Source: Cyanoderma ruficeps | Lineage: Eukaryota; Chordata; Aves; Passeriformes; Timaliidae | DNA length: 64,000 nt | Direction of reading: 5' to 3' | Assembly: GCA_008694505.1 (NCBI GenBank) | Contig: VZDJ01007753.1 | Span: forward strand, 14,481,003 to 14,545,002 | Shown: in pieces, positions 46,101 through 58,800 of the stretch | Numbering within the stretch: position 1 is the stretch's first letter | Layout of the letters: the number at the start of each line of letters is the position of its first letter | The notes under the pieces: generated by a model | What the model was told of the DNA's origin: nothing | What the model saw: the letters and a program-made list of their open reading frames with translations, nothing else | Databases searched by the model: none | Made by a program: the position numbers and the translations under genes

Positions 46101-49100
46101 TTTACATACTTCTCCTCTGAGAGAAGAATTGATTGATGGTGATGTCCACCATCCAGGTTAGAGAGGTGGCAACCTGAAGTAGCCAATCTCTTGACCTTTG
46201 TACAAATGTATATAAATGGAGACAAATTTTTGAATTAAAGAGTTGTTCCCTTGAACTGCTGCTGTGTGGAACCTCATCTTTCTGTACCTGAAGTGAGACA
46301 CTCCTGGCTTCAGCAATCAACAGGGGATATTGTCCTCTTGAATGAGGCAGCATCTCCTATGGGTGCACCAGCCACCTGCCAGTGCTGGTAAATGCCAGCT
46401 GCCACCAAAAAAAAGCAGCTTCAAGACCTCCTTCACAGTGCCACATCCCGTCCTGTCCTTTGCTGGCACCACAGCAGATTCACATGGCCAAAGGGACAGA
46501 AAGACATTCGCCATTTTGTTTGGATAGAATCTCAGAGATCTCAGGCATGGCTGGGAGATGGAATCTTATTTTCAATCTAGTTATCTCTCCCTATAGCCTC
46601 AGGCATACAACCTGGACCAAAATTTCTGGAGTGAACACACATACTTGGGCAACTAAGTCATCTAATGAGACAACCTGTTTTTTCACAAGAGCTGTGCACA
46701 TGTAAGCTCCCATGGACCTCCTGCTGCAGCCGCTTGTGATCGTGTCCTCTGCAAATCTGTACATCATTTATGTTGGTGAATAATGGGAATTTAAACATGG
46801 CCAACACACTTGAATTGTTAGACTGAAAAAAACACTATGCTTCAGTTTCTGTTTGCGTGACCTGGGGTTGCTGATCCTCTAGGCCTACCCTAAAAGTGAG
46901 GTGCCTCTGAAAGGAGGGGAGGATTAAGTACTGTGGAGTTGGACTTTTATGACTATGGTGCCAGAGAGGGACACCAAACCAAGCTGAGCATAGGCATCAT
47001 GGTACCAAACAGCTGTGACATTGATCCAGGTAGCAGAGCATCCAAGGGCATGAGTCAGATCCAGTTACAGACCTCTGTTCTTGAAGCTAGTAATCTCCAT
47101 CCCACACCTGTGACCTATGCTGGCGCTTCTCTTTCTTCCTGAGCTGATGACTGTGGTGTGTGCTTAATAATTCAGCAGGGCACCAGCTCATCTTTCCACA
47201 GAACCAGGTTGGCCCCTTTCCCTTGAGTCCCAGCCTGGTGAGGAGCATTTCCCTTAAAGACAGCAGAAGCCACTCTCCACCTGCTTTAGAAAATAATCAC
47301 TTTTCCTGTGGTTGCAAATGTGATAGTTAGCACAAATTAAACCAGAGAAGCCAGCAGAGGTGACTGTGTGAATACTACAGTGACACCACAAGGTAAAGAG
47401 GTTCTGTTCCTTCCTGAGAAGAGGAATAGGCACAGAAAAAATGTTGTGCAATAAGACAGTGTAGCCAGGACTAGAGATTTAAAAAATCCAGAGCCCTAAG
47501 TGAGCAAGCCCAACACACTCAGCATCTGAATATGTCCATCATCCACTTTCTTTATTTTTCAATGTCTCCATGGGAGCATGGAAACAAAAAAGGCTGCACC
47601 ATTGTCCCAGAGTTCTACCAAGTAGAGGGAGAATGCATCATCTCTCACCCTCAGCTTCTGGAGACACAGGGAAACAGACCACGATATCCAGCTCACATAG
47701 TCCCCAGCTTCACCTGAGAAGTACTACCACTTCCCATCAGCACTGGCTGAGAAGCCTCTACATTCTTCAGCCAGGTGTCAGTGATCAGGCTCACCTTTCA
47801 CAAGGCACTGAAAGGGCACTGGGAAGGAATAATGACAAGTACCAGAAGAAAACATTTCCCAGTTTGACTGATAAACCTAAAATTGCACTATTTGACACTG
47901 TCTCAGAGAATAGAGAGGTCTCAGCAATAAACAGGTCAGGCAAGCTGGCCTGCCCACCTGCCCTTCCTCTGGCCTCTGTTACTGGCAGTCAAGTGAAGCA
48001 TAAAGGCTAATGTCTCATCAGCAGTTCAGAAGAATAAAGGAGAAATAGTTGTACCTACTCCAACTTTCCTTGTCTGTGTCCATCCACAGACATCCTGGAG
48101 GTGGCAGGTTGAGTAAGCATCTCCACTTAGGAAGAAGACCCCCTTCCCACTGAATACTTAGGTGAAGCCTACAACATGAATTAGATGCCAAAATAATTGT
48201 TTGGAGATCTTTGAAAACCTGCTCATGTTGTTTGTTGCTATCACTCTTTTTTGCTCTCCCTCATTACTCTGCTGTTTCCCTAGAGGAAGAGGTCTGAGGC
48301 ACTGATCAATGTTTCCATGTAGCATGGAAGTTTCAGCAAGTCTTTGAATGGTGGAGTTGGAGACAAGAAAAGCACTGTCTGAATAGTTGAAGGGGATCTT
48401 CCTTGTTTTTCAGCCTAATCTCAACATTTTAGGCTTGCAGAGGCTGTACAGCTCTTGCACCAAGAAGCTTATTATGAAGTTTGTTAGCCCCTTGAAAGGA
48501 TACCATTCCCTTTGCAGGGATTGTACTGCTCACACCTGCACTACAAGCAGAGCAGAGGGCAGACTTTCCCAGGAGGCACTGGCAGCTGGCCTGAAGGTGT
48601 GGAAAGAAGATTCTGGGGATGCATTTGCTGTAGGAAGTAATGGAGGAGAGTCTATAGGGAGCCCTATGGCCAGTCCTGTTCCACTCACAGGTGCTATGAA
48701 GAACAGATGAAGCTGTCTGTGAGAACTTCAGTGGGAAATCTAAGTTTATTCTGGTTCCTGCAAATTGAAGGTTCTTTGCTCCGCATTTCCATACCCATCT
48801 CCCTGCAAAAGCCTAGCATAGACAGGACAAAAATGCAAATACTTTCTTAATATAACCAGTCTAGACACTGTTTCCACTTCTTCCTTTCCCAGTGCTCCTA
48901 CCCTTATGGGTTTACCTTGACCAGCAACATTAACACAAAAACCAGTGCCATGAAACAAACAAAAACATCCCCAAAGAAACAAAATACCCTCATTGTAACT
49001 CCCTTCCCCAAAGCTACCTAGATGCAATGGGAATGGCTCTCAGGAGGACTCAGCAGCCTGTCATCCTTTCTCCTGCTTTGATCCACAGGACCAGTGGTTA

Positions 49101-52100
49101 GTCACGGCTGGATGAGATCCCTTCCTGTCTCCTTCCTTTGCCACATCTTTGTGCCGTCACTTGCATCCGGGTCCCACCCCTAAACCACACCAGGAGGTTT
49201 AACCTGAGGCAAATACAACAAAACAAACAAGCAAACCTGTCTCCCAAGCGTTAATTACACATGGAGCAGTTCCCAGGTAAAACACAGCAGAATGGATTTG
49301 TCTGCAGCAGCTGGTGGGACAAGCTGCTGTGAGGAAGTGATTGCAGACGGTGATACCGTGGAGCTGGGCTGCACAGCAGGGCAAAGGGGAACCTGAATCA
49401 AGTCTTCCTTATTTTTCTGCCTGTTGGAGTCACTTCCTCCTGGAAGATGAGTATCCAGCTTCCAAAGGTGATGTGGACTCAAGAGCAATCACACAGAAAC
49501 AAGGCAGGTGATGGAGACTCCTGCACTGCATTTGTTGCAAGGCATGTGTGTCTAAGATCTCTCTTAATCTTAGTCAAATATTAAACCATGGTGTGGTTTA
49601 CCCCCTGAGTCATCCTCAGAATAGTTATTTCCAGACTGAGACCAGACACTTCAAAGACAGACAAAAGTTAACAATGACTCACTCTTTCAGGACCCCTTAA
49701 AAACACTCCTGAGTTATAAAATCACACACCCTACTTTCCCTTCACATGAATAATGCATGTCTCAGCTGAAGCCACGGGAATTAATCCATTTTGCAGAAGA
49801 TGAGGGCTGCAATAGGATTTTGAGGTTAGTAGAGCAAAAATTGAGTTACTGATTTGGAAGAAGAGCTGCTGCCACAGAGAGGGGTTCCTAGTAGAAGTCC
49901 TTGATCTTGTCCCCAAACTCAATTAAAATTTTAATTATTGAATTCCTCTGGAATACACTGGGCATATTTAGAAACTGTGCTACTGTTACTGAATATACTG
50001 AATAAAGCTAAGTATAAAGTGACTATAAAGACAGTTAGAATGAGCAGCAGAAAACCTTGCAGTAGAATTTAGCACAGCCTTCTGCTAATAGTAAAAGCCA
50101 ATAAAAACACCTATTCTGAAGGCTAGGCTTCATCCTCTTATGAAGGGGCTCAACTTTTCATAATTTTTTTTTAAGTGGGGGGAGACACTAGAGATGCCAA
50201 TCAATGAATCCTCCCAGCTCTGTGTTTGTGGGAATTACATTATTCCTATATTGTTTGGCACAAGCAGAAGAGACATCACGTCCTTCAGGTTTGCAGGAAG
50301 TCTGTAACAGATTTTATAACACAACACTACTGCTGAGGTAGATTAAATTATTGCCAGTGAGACAAAAATGCCAAACTGCAGTGTTTAGGCACAATTCTGC
50401 CAGTGTGGGTATTCAAATACAGTCACTGGTTTGCCATGGGGCCAACTGCTCCCTGAGCTCCCTGCTCCTGTGTCAGAGAACTGCACTGAGCCTTACCTGG
50501 CTCCACTCTGAAGCTTTTGAATATTTATCCAGGAAAAATCTATTCCAGATTAAACACTAGAGAGACTTCCCAGCAAAGCATCTCAGGCAGTGCAGAATAG
50601 GAGACAACCTTGTTGCCATTTTTTTTTCTCCTGCATATATTTAGATGTTCAAATACAACAAAACAAGCAAGATCACCTCCCCTTTTACTGCTTGCATGCT
50701 CTGCAGGCAGGTCCAAAAGATCTAGTTTGTAAATGGAGTGGGAGACACCCATGCTTCTTCTGACAAAGATTCATAAAGCCAGTGAGGAAAGCAAACATCT
50801 CTTTGTTCTGCAGATATACATGTTTTCTCCTATCAGTTTTCAAGGGTTTTTTATACCTTACTACTGCCAGACAGGAGCAATTCCCTTTTCCCAACAGATG
50901 TCAGTACTATACAAGTGTCAACATCAGGCCATAGCAAGTCATGAGAGGTATGGAAAAATAGTATTCCCACAATATTATCTTTGGTGGAGCTTGTGACAGC
51001 CAGGAGGAAGGAAATATGTCTCTAAGGAGTCTCAAGAAATCCTGTGAGGATACACAAGGCTGGATCAGAGGTACAGAAAGAAACAGCAAGAATTGAAATG
51101 CTGGACACCAGAATACTCTCCCAAACCACAAAGCCACCTGCTGTTTGATACATAGCTGCTGCTTACCACCTCTTTCTGAAGACATACCTAGAAATGCCAC
51201 CTCAGATTTGCTGTAATTATTTTAAGTGATGAAACATTTCATTATAAATAATGTCCAAGCAAATTACCAACCCTCTCAGCTTTCCTAAGGACAATGACAG
51301 AGGAATAAGAGCAGTTTGCTCAGGGGTTTTAGGGCTGTTTACGGACAGAGGGGGTGGATGACACAGGTGTAGGTGTTGAACAGAGAAATTCCATAATGGA
51401 TCTGCAAGTAGAAGCACAAAGGGGGATAATATATGGACGGGCAGCATTTGCTTTCCTGTGGGCACAAACAGCACCGTCCTGCAAGGCAAAGGCACTAAAA
51501 TTGGACCACAGCTAACCTATAAGAGATTGAGAACAATGAAATGCTGCTCACGAGTGGGGGGGTGATTACTTAAAATTTTCACTGCTGTTGTAGCAGGGCT
51601 CCTGACACTCAGGCAGCCTCCAAGTATGATCCAAAGGGTTTTCACTGAAAAAAAAAAATATTGTGTCCCAAGAGCAGGGAATTCATGATTTCGGGATGCC
51701 TTCACTGACCACAAAACCTCGCGCAGCAGCAACGGCGGTGGGCACTGCAGACAGGCTGCAAGGCTGACTCATTTGGGTTAGCGAGACACGGGCTAATGGT
51801 GTCAGTGACCACACCGGAGCACAAGGGCGACTGCCACAGGACACAGATCGCCTGCTTCTCGGCTTTCAGTTCCTTTGGAGCATCCTTAGCACGGGGATGC
51901 AGCTAGCATCCAGCAGGTGGGATGCTCTTCTGGAGTGGCTGCCCTGGCACCTGCGGGAGAGAGACAACCGCTCCCGGCTCCGCTCCAAGGGGAGTAGAAG
52001 ATCGTATCAGTTTGTCTCTCCTCCCCTTCCTCTTACGCAATTCAGCATACAAGGGAGTGACTTGATTTTTTTTTTTTTTTCCCCCACCACTCTCTGAGGG

Positions 52101-52415
52101 AGTTGGTTTTCACTTCCTGTGCTGGCCGAGCCTTTGTCTCCGCTGGGCGCAGCTGAAGGCGCACCTGAGCGAAGGCACAGCGGGGCGGCGGGGACACCCC
52201 GCTCCCAGCCGCGGCTTCAGCCGGGAGCGCCCAGGTGGGGGCCGAGAGCACACACCTGGGGACCAGGTGCGGGGTCAGGGGACACACCGGCGACCTCGGG
52301 GCGAGCCGAAATCCAGAGCGCAGCCTCGGCCGTGCTCCGGTTCCCTGTCGCCCCGGGTTGGCATACGCTTGAACACCGTCCATCTTAGCTTCATATGTCT
52401 TCTCCCTTCCTTTAG
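43169..52415. other. Intergenic region between divergent PPP1R14D and SPINT1
   Basis: About 9.2 kb without a gene, RNA gene or repeat family I can name; the open frames are short and unlike any protein I know. It must hold the PPP1R14D promoter (just right of 43168, not CpG-rich) and the SPINT1 promoter (near 52100-52330). Homopolymer A runs occur at 44679-44692 and 51650-51658. Confidence 0.5.
52115..52335 (+). promoter_or_regulatory. SPINT1: GC-rich promoter and likely non-coding exon 1 of SPINT1
   Basis: A CpG-rich stretch follows a long T-run (52066-52080), and an ETS-like CACTTCCTG lies at its left side. A candidate 5' UTR donor is GACCAG/GTGCGG at 52266/52267, with acceptor CCTTTAG at 52415 before the coding exon. 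The transcription start is inferred. Confidence 0.5.
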
Positions 52416-52458
52416 GAAAGGCTTGAAGTCTCAGGACAGTAAGAATCGGGGCGCCAAG

Positions 52459-52888
52459 ATGGCCAGAAGGAGTCCGGGTCCGTGGTTTGTGCCCTGGGTC
52501 TGCTTGGTGCTGGTGCTGGACTTGGGCGAAGGGCAGGAGGAAAAACCCTTCGGTGAAATGTGCCTGGAGGACTTCACGGCAGGACTGCCGGATTGGGTGC
52601 TGGACACAGACGCCTCCGTCCAGAATGGAGCCACCTTCTTGTCGTCCCCCATGGTGCATCGGAGCAGGGACTGCATGAGAGCCTGCTGTAAGGACCCCGC
52701 TTGTAACCTGGCTCTGGTGGAGCAGGGCCCGGGCTCGGAGGAAGACCACATCCAGGGCTGCTTTCTCCTCAATTGCCTCTATGAGAAGGCTTTCGTCTGC
52801 AGGTTTGCCAGGAAGATCGGCTTTCTCAACTTCTTGAAGAAGGACGTGTACGATTCCTACCGGGCAATGCAGAATCCCTCACCTAGTG
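52459..52888 (+). CDS. SPINT1: SPINT1 coding exon 1: signal peptide and MANSC domain
   Basis: Starts MARRSPGPWFVPWVCLVLVL and carries DFTAGLPDWVLDTDASVQNG, RDCMRACCKDPACNLALVEQ and GCFLLNCLYEKAFVCRF, all close to human HAI-1. The exon begins at 52416. Donor GTAAGG, phase 1. A 7.5 kb intron follows. Confidence 0.95.
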
Positions 52889-55800
52889 GTAAGGTGCCCA
52901 TAATGGATCCCTGCAAACCCGATCTGGAAGAGCATTAATGGTTACTTGGTGCCAGCTCCTCCGGCCGTCATACGAGGAGCAGTGCTGCCAAACACTCGGG
53001 GTAGAGTGATGCTAAAGATGGTGCTTCTGTGTTTTCTTCTGCCACAAAAGTTTTCCCAAACCCCAACGTTCATTTTTAGGATCTGTGTCTCAGTTTACCT
53101 GTTACTAAATGAAGAGGGAATCTCTCTTTAACCTGTTTGAAGCAGGTGGAGTGTGTGATTACCCGTCAGAGTTTTTGCTACTTGACAATGTATTATTTTT
53201 CTTCTCCCTTCCCCTGGGCCTTTGAGGTTGAAAAGTGAAATCCTCTAAAAATCTACACATCACCAGGTTTTAAAGGGCTGCATTAATGTCTTAATTGCTC
53301 AGGGGCTGGAGGCAGTATGCAATCCACTTAGCTTTATTTAACAGCAGCCTGGATGGTGAGGTGTGTCAGTATTGCTCTTCTTGTTGGGGCTGGTCACTGC
53401 TGCTGGAGGAGGCTGGTTATAAAATTTCCTCTTTGGAGGTGGGTTTCTCCTCCCCAGTCCCTGTTTCCTTTTTCTAAAAGATTGCACCTGGACACAGAGA
53501 ACCAGATAGAAAATGAACTAATCTGAAGCTGGCCACCTGCCATCTCCAAAGAATTGCAGTGTGCTCAGAAACACTGAAAACACAACAGTTCCTCCTTTTG
53601 CCCCCTCCTTCTGTGTTTTGGTTGAAGCCTAAGAAGGCTGGCTTGTCTCTAGCCTGGCTGAGTCTTTGGCAACCATAACAGTCATAACCAGTTTATCATT
53701 TGTTGATGCCTGGGCAGGGCTGCTTGGGGATATCTCTGTGGGTAATCCTCCTCACACCCCCTCCCACCTCACCTGTGGGAAGGAAAGGATCTGTGAAGAT
53801 GGCATGGGGAGCATCCAGGTGGGTGCAAGGGCTTGATGATGTGAGCTGAATAGATCTTTGATCTTCTGCTGGGATGTGCCAGCCTGGCCCTAAACTCCAC
53901 AATGACCACTTCTCCATCCTAAGAAGCAATGTGAGGGGTTTGGAGCCGGACACGACTTCTCTGAAGCAGCCCTTGGGTGCTGCTGGTTTGAACAGAACCA
54001 GAATGGCAGAAATGGTCCTCCTGGTCCTCTGTCCCTACTCGTGGCTTCCCACTGGATTTTAGGGCCTTTTGGTAAAAGTGTCTCATTGTTTCAGTAGGTC
54101 TCCCGCACCTCCATTCCAGGCTCAAAATCCTTTTCACAGGAGCTGCAGTTTGGGAGGAACTGAAGGCCGCATCACCAAGAATGGAGGTGGCATGGGAGGA
54201 AAAGGGAATGCATCATCTCCAGTACATCCTGATTTCATAAGATTAGATTAAAATACAATGTACTGTTGAGTAATTCAGCCTTTTTACCTCTGTGGAGCAG
54301 TGCCTGGTACAAGAAGACTGCAAGCCCCTTGTGCCTTGGCTGGTCCCAGGGTCTGGCATTCCATGTGTGTGGATCTTTAGAAAGTGTCCCAGGGTCACCG
54401 ACCTCTCTGTGTGACCAGCAGTGCTGTATTTGTTAAAATATGGCACCAAGCTGCAGCACCCCAGCCACCAATATGCAATTGCTGTCTTGCAATCCATCCC
54501 TAGTGCTCCTTTCACCCATCCTGGGATGGCTATGGTAGGGCAGGAAGACCCGGGAGGGCTTATGAGTGAGAAGTGAAATGCACTCCAGAAATGCAGTTCG
54601 GGTTACTCTGCCTGGAGGCGGCCGTGCCTCTCCTCACTCACGTGGGGCTGGTGCCTGGGACTGCTGTGGGTGTAGGAAGAGCTTGGTCTCTTCTGCAGCT
54701 GTGTTTGACCTTTGGAGGGTGCTGGGTGCCAGGCAGGTCTCCAGCTGTAGTGACAGCCCCTGGGCAGCTCACTGCTGTGTTTGGATCAGGCTGTGATGTT
54801 TGTGCTGTGCTTTGATGGGAAAGGTGTTCCCCTCCTCTCAGAAATTTTTAGGCATTGCCTTTGATACCAAAAGCTTTCTGAATCACCTTAAATGACACTG
54901 GAGGGCTAGCAGGGGAAGGAGACCAAGGGAGTTATCTTACTGGAGAAATAGCTGAGTCCTCCTCCCCACAGCAGATGATGAGACACTTAAGAATGCAAAT
55001 GTCCATTTTGATTCAGACACAAAACAAAAAAATCCAAACCAAAACCCCAAGCCCCTCCAGCCATGATGCTGGAATTGGGTCCATGCAGGACCTGTCTGGA
55101 CAGGAAGGTGGATGCCTGGCTGTCACTGAGGGGGAAAAGGCGAAGGGCACAATGGGGCAGGTGCAGGAGGCCAGATGAAGGAGCCTCTGGGCACTGAGCA
55201 TGTTCACCTGGCAGCATAAAAGGAAGCTCTACAGCATTTTTTCTTCAGGACCTTTTAGGTATGCCTGAAGAGGTCCAGGTGAAACAAGTGATAAAGGAAG
55301 CTGTTTTCAGCTTGTCAGGTCTTCCTTCCAAAATCTTGGTCCAGGTTTTGGACTGGAGATAAAATTGTGTAGTTTTCCTGCTGTTGTGCTGTATCACTGC
55401 TAAAATGTGAAGTTTTGTGACTGCTCTGGATCCCAGGTTACTGTCAGCCCCCTGATTCTGGCTCTAAGGGTCTGCAGGAAGCTTATCTGCTGCTTTATCA
55501 TGCATTGCTTTCCTGTATGTGCTGCTCTCAGGTGTCCTAGGAGCCTTTACCTGTATCACTCTTCCAACACCCTCTGCAACGATAAGAATTAAATGCATGT
55601 TTTTTCTAGTGAATAATGAAATATCCAGTTAGTGATCCCAGGGGGTGACATTAAAGAAAAAATTCACACATTATAAGAATCACTATTCCTGCTACTGCAG
55701 GGAGCAGGCCTGTTGAATTAAGAGGTTTATATATGTTTAGGAGGAGACTAGGTAACACTTGAAACAGAGCACACAGCTCAGGGCTGCTGAATGGGCACCT

Positions 55801-58800
55801 TTATGCTTGGAGTGTTTCTGGAGCCTGATGGAAGTAGCTGAAAGCTGGGAGAGCATATTCTTGCAGTGCTCTTGCTCTTGTTCAAGCATCCACAGCGAGA
55901 CTGTTGGAAACTGAACACAGGGACGGGGTACCTGCTCTAACCCACTGTGGCCACTCTTACACTGTTATGACTTGAGAAAAATCTGTGGGTACAGGCAGCA
56001 ATGAATACAGCTGAAATCTGGGTTCTGCACATCTTCTGAATATATTTTCAATATTTTGCAGAACAGGAGCTTCTGAGTTCTTTGTAAGCTGGTGATGACA
56101 GCCTGGCACTGTCTCTTGCCTGTTTCAGCTAACATACAGCCTGAAGTCTCTGATGTTATTGTTAAAAGGCATGATCTTATATGATTCCTCAGCCTGAACT
56201 TTGGTGCGAGTTTTCTGCCTGGCTCATCCGGGAGGGGCAGGCTCACCATGCACTTTATTGGTTATAATGGAGCCCAGTGTTTAAGTAACTAGCCCAGCTT
56301 ATTCTGGTCTAGGCAAACCAGTTTTGGGTGTGAAACTGGAAAATAACCTCCCTGAACCTTTGTCCATTTCTTGAACCAAACCTTTTGTGGTTGTTGTGAA
56401 ATGCTTAGTGACACTCTCCTCTTCCTGTTGAATCCAGGGATTGTGAGTGGGAGATGGGAAGTGCTTGGGAACCACAGGGTCCTGGTCAGGTATGTCTGCT
56501 CCTGCCTCACCATGGAGGGAGATCTGCAGGCTAAAACTTTGGTAATGCATTCCAAAAGGAGTGCTCCCCAAGAGTGAAGCTCATCCCTCCTCAAATGTTT
56601 GGTCCCATGCTGGTCTCCTCCATTCTGTGGGTGACTAAGATGAGCAGCACTGGTATCACAGCTGGGGCTGGGACAAGTCCCCCTTTGGCTGAGCCCTGAT
56701 CCAGCTGTTCATCCTTGAGCTCCCAGGAGATGGGAGGTTGCACAGTCAGTACCCACAGCACAGATTCAGAGGCTGCTCTGTACTGGAAGGGTCCTGAAAG
56801 GTCAGCTGGTCCAGCTCCCTGCTCAGGGTGGATGATGAGGGGCTTCCACTCCACTTGCTGTGAAATCAGTGTTTGTCGTGCTGCATTTACTGAAGTGGCT
56901 ACATCATATTCTGTCCAGAGCTCCAGCCTCCTCAAGAGACTGGAGGTACAAACCAATCTTTACTAAAATGGCATAAACACCTGTGGGAGAGTCTTTTCCT
57001 CTGCCTGCTAAAGCAAATAGGTTTCCCACACTCTGAGGAAGGATGGAGGGAAGCTATTGGCAGCAGCATCTTACGTTATTCTGAAAATATAATCCATTCA
57101 GTCATACTGTATTGTTTTAGAGAGGTTAAGTTGACCTACTGTGTTGCACCACTTAAAAACCACCACGAAAACCTCCAGAAACTAATGCTGAGAGCTGCTT
57201 GGCTGTGCATGAGATGTTAGAAAGCTGCTTTATCATGACTGTATTTGTTGCCCAGCCAGGATGAAGCCCTAAAGTAAGAGCCTGTATTTCTCTTTCTCCA
57301 GGCACTGCATTGTGTTGCCTTGTTCCTTTCTTTCTCAGGCAAATTTTCCACCTCAGGCAAATTAATACTGTGGCAGCATCCTTCATTACCTCTGCCCATG
57401 GAAATGGAGAGTTTTCTAGTGTGGATGGGTGACGAAGCTGTTCACTTTTGAATGACTTCCCTGGAAGCAATGCAGGAGCAGAACTTTGGCATTTGTGGGA
57501 AGAGCCACACTGCTGCCCACCTGCTTTTGCAGGTTCCACTGGCTTCTGATGCTTGAAATCTCCAAGATCCTCTGTCCCATGGATGCTGGAGTTTGGGTGA
57601 CCTCATTTTTGCTCCTGTCTCTGCTCCTGGCATGGTCAGTGGCTTTGAGCAGTGGCTTTTGTCCCTGGTGAGGTCTTTCCCTTCCTGGCGCCTCAGTGTC
57701 CCCAATGCAAGCCACACTTGTCTCGTTTGCAAATTGCTTCTGCAAAGGCAGTCAGCAGTGGCTGTAAGGGCCCCTCAGTCACCATGAGAAAGCTTTCCAG
57801 CTCTTTCTAGTGACAACCTCAAATCATTCTGAGGTATTTTTAAGCATTGCTTTATAGTCAAAAAGCTCAGCTTTTTGAGTTCTGACTACACTCAGCTACT
57901 CAGGGTGTATCTGCATGAGCTCTGGAATAGAGGGAATCTGGTTTTCTATAGATCTCAAGGGCAAAAGCTAATATCTGAGTTCCATAAGAGAAAAACCTCC
58001 AGAATGTGAGCTTTGCAAGTACATTCTGCCATGGGATTTTAATGGTGCCTGCAGGTTTGCATAGCAAGGTCCCTAGTGGGGTCCCTCCCCCCTGACTTGA
58101 GTGGTTACTGTTGAAGCCCTTGTAGAAATTTATTATCTTTTAAATTCTTGTTCCCCCATCATTTTTGGTTCAAGTTAACTCATTAGAGGTGAAGCCAGAC
58201 AAGCCACTGACTGCATGAGCTTTTAAACAAGAAGAAATTTTTTTAAAAAGCAAAAATCATGTCTCAGGTGTGAATACAGTGTGAGTAATAAAACTTTTTA
58301 AAACAATTTGGATTTCCTCTATCAAGTTTTCCTATGGAATCATAAAGAAAAGATATATCTCCTGCTGATGTGTTATAAAAATGGGAGTGGAAATTGTTGC
58401 TTATGATGTGACTCCAGAAGTATGTTTCACAGTAAAGAGCATGCCACAGACAGCATCATAAAGCTTTAACCTCCCTGTTAATTACAGAGTTTTACAGCAG
58501 AAACTTTCCATGGTCAAAAGAGCATTATAGCAAAGGTAACTTTCATTTTTCCTACAGACTCTCAGAGCAAAACAGAGTGGAGTCTCCATTGTATGAGCAG
58601 TTGGCTGATACTCACTCTGGCTCGGTCAGCACTTGGTTCTGAAGCTCAGGTGAAAAACAGCCACATTGCCAGGGAAGGCTTCATACAGTCAGTGTGGCAG
58701 AAATACTTCAAAGTTACATCCTAAGGAGAAAAGGGATAGACTTGAAAAACAAGTCCTTAATTTCTAGTGAGCATTACTCCTTGGCAGTCACCACAAATAA

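Noticed and set aside
52042..52749. 235-codon minus-strand open frame
   Set aside because: It lies opposite the SPINT1 promoter and MANSC exon in GC-rich sequence. The plus-strand frame matches HAI-1, so this is a shadow.
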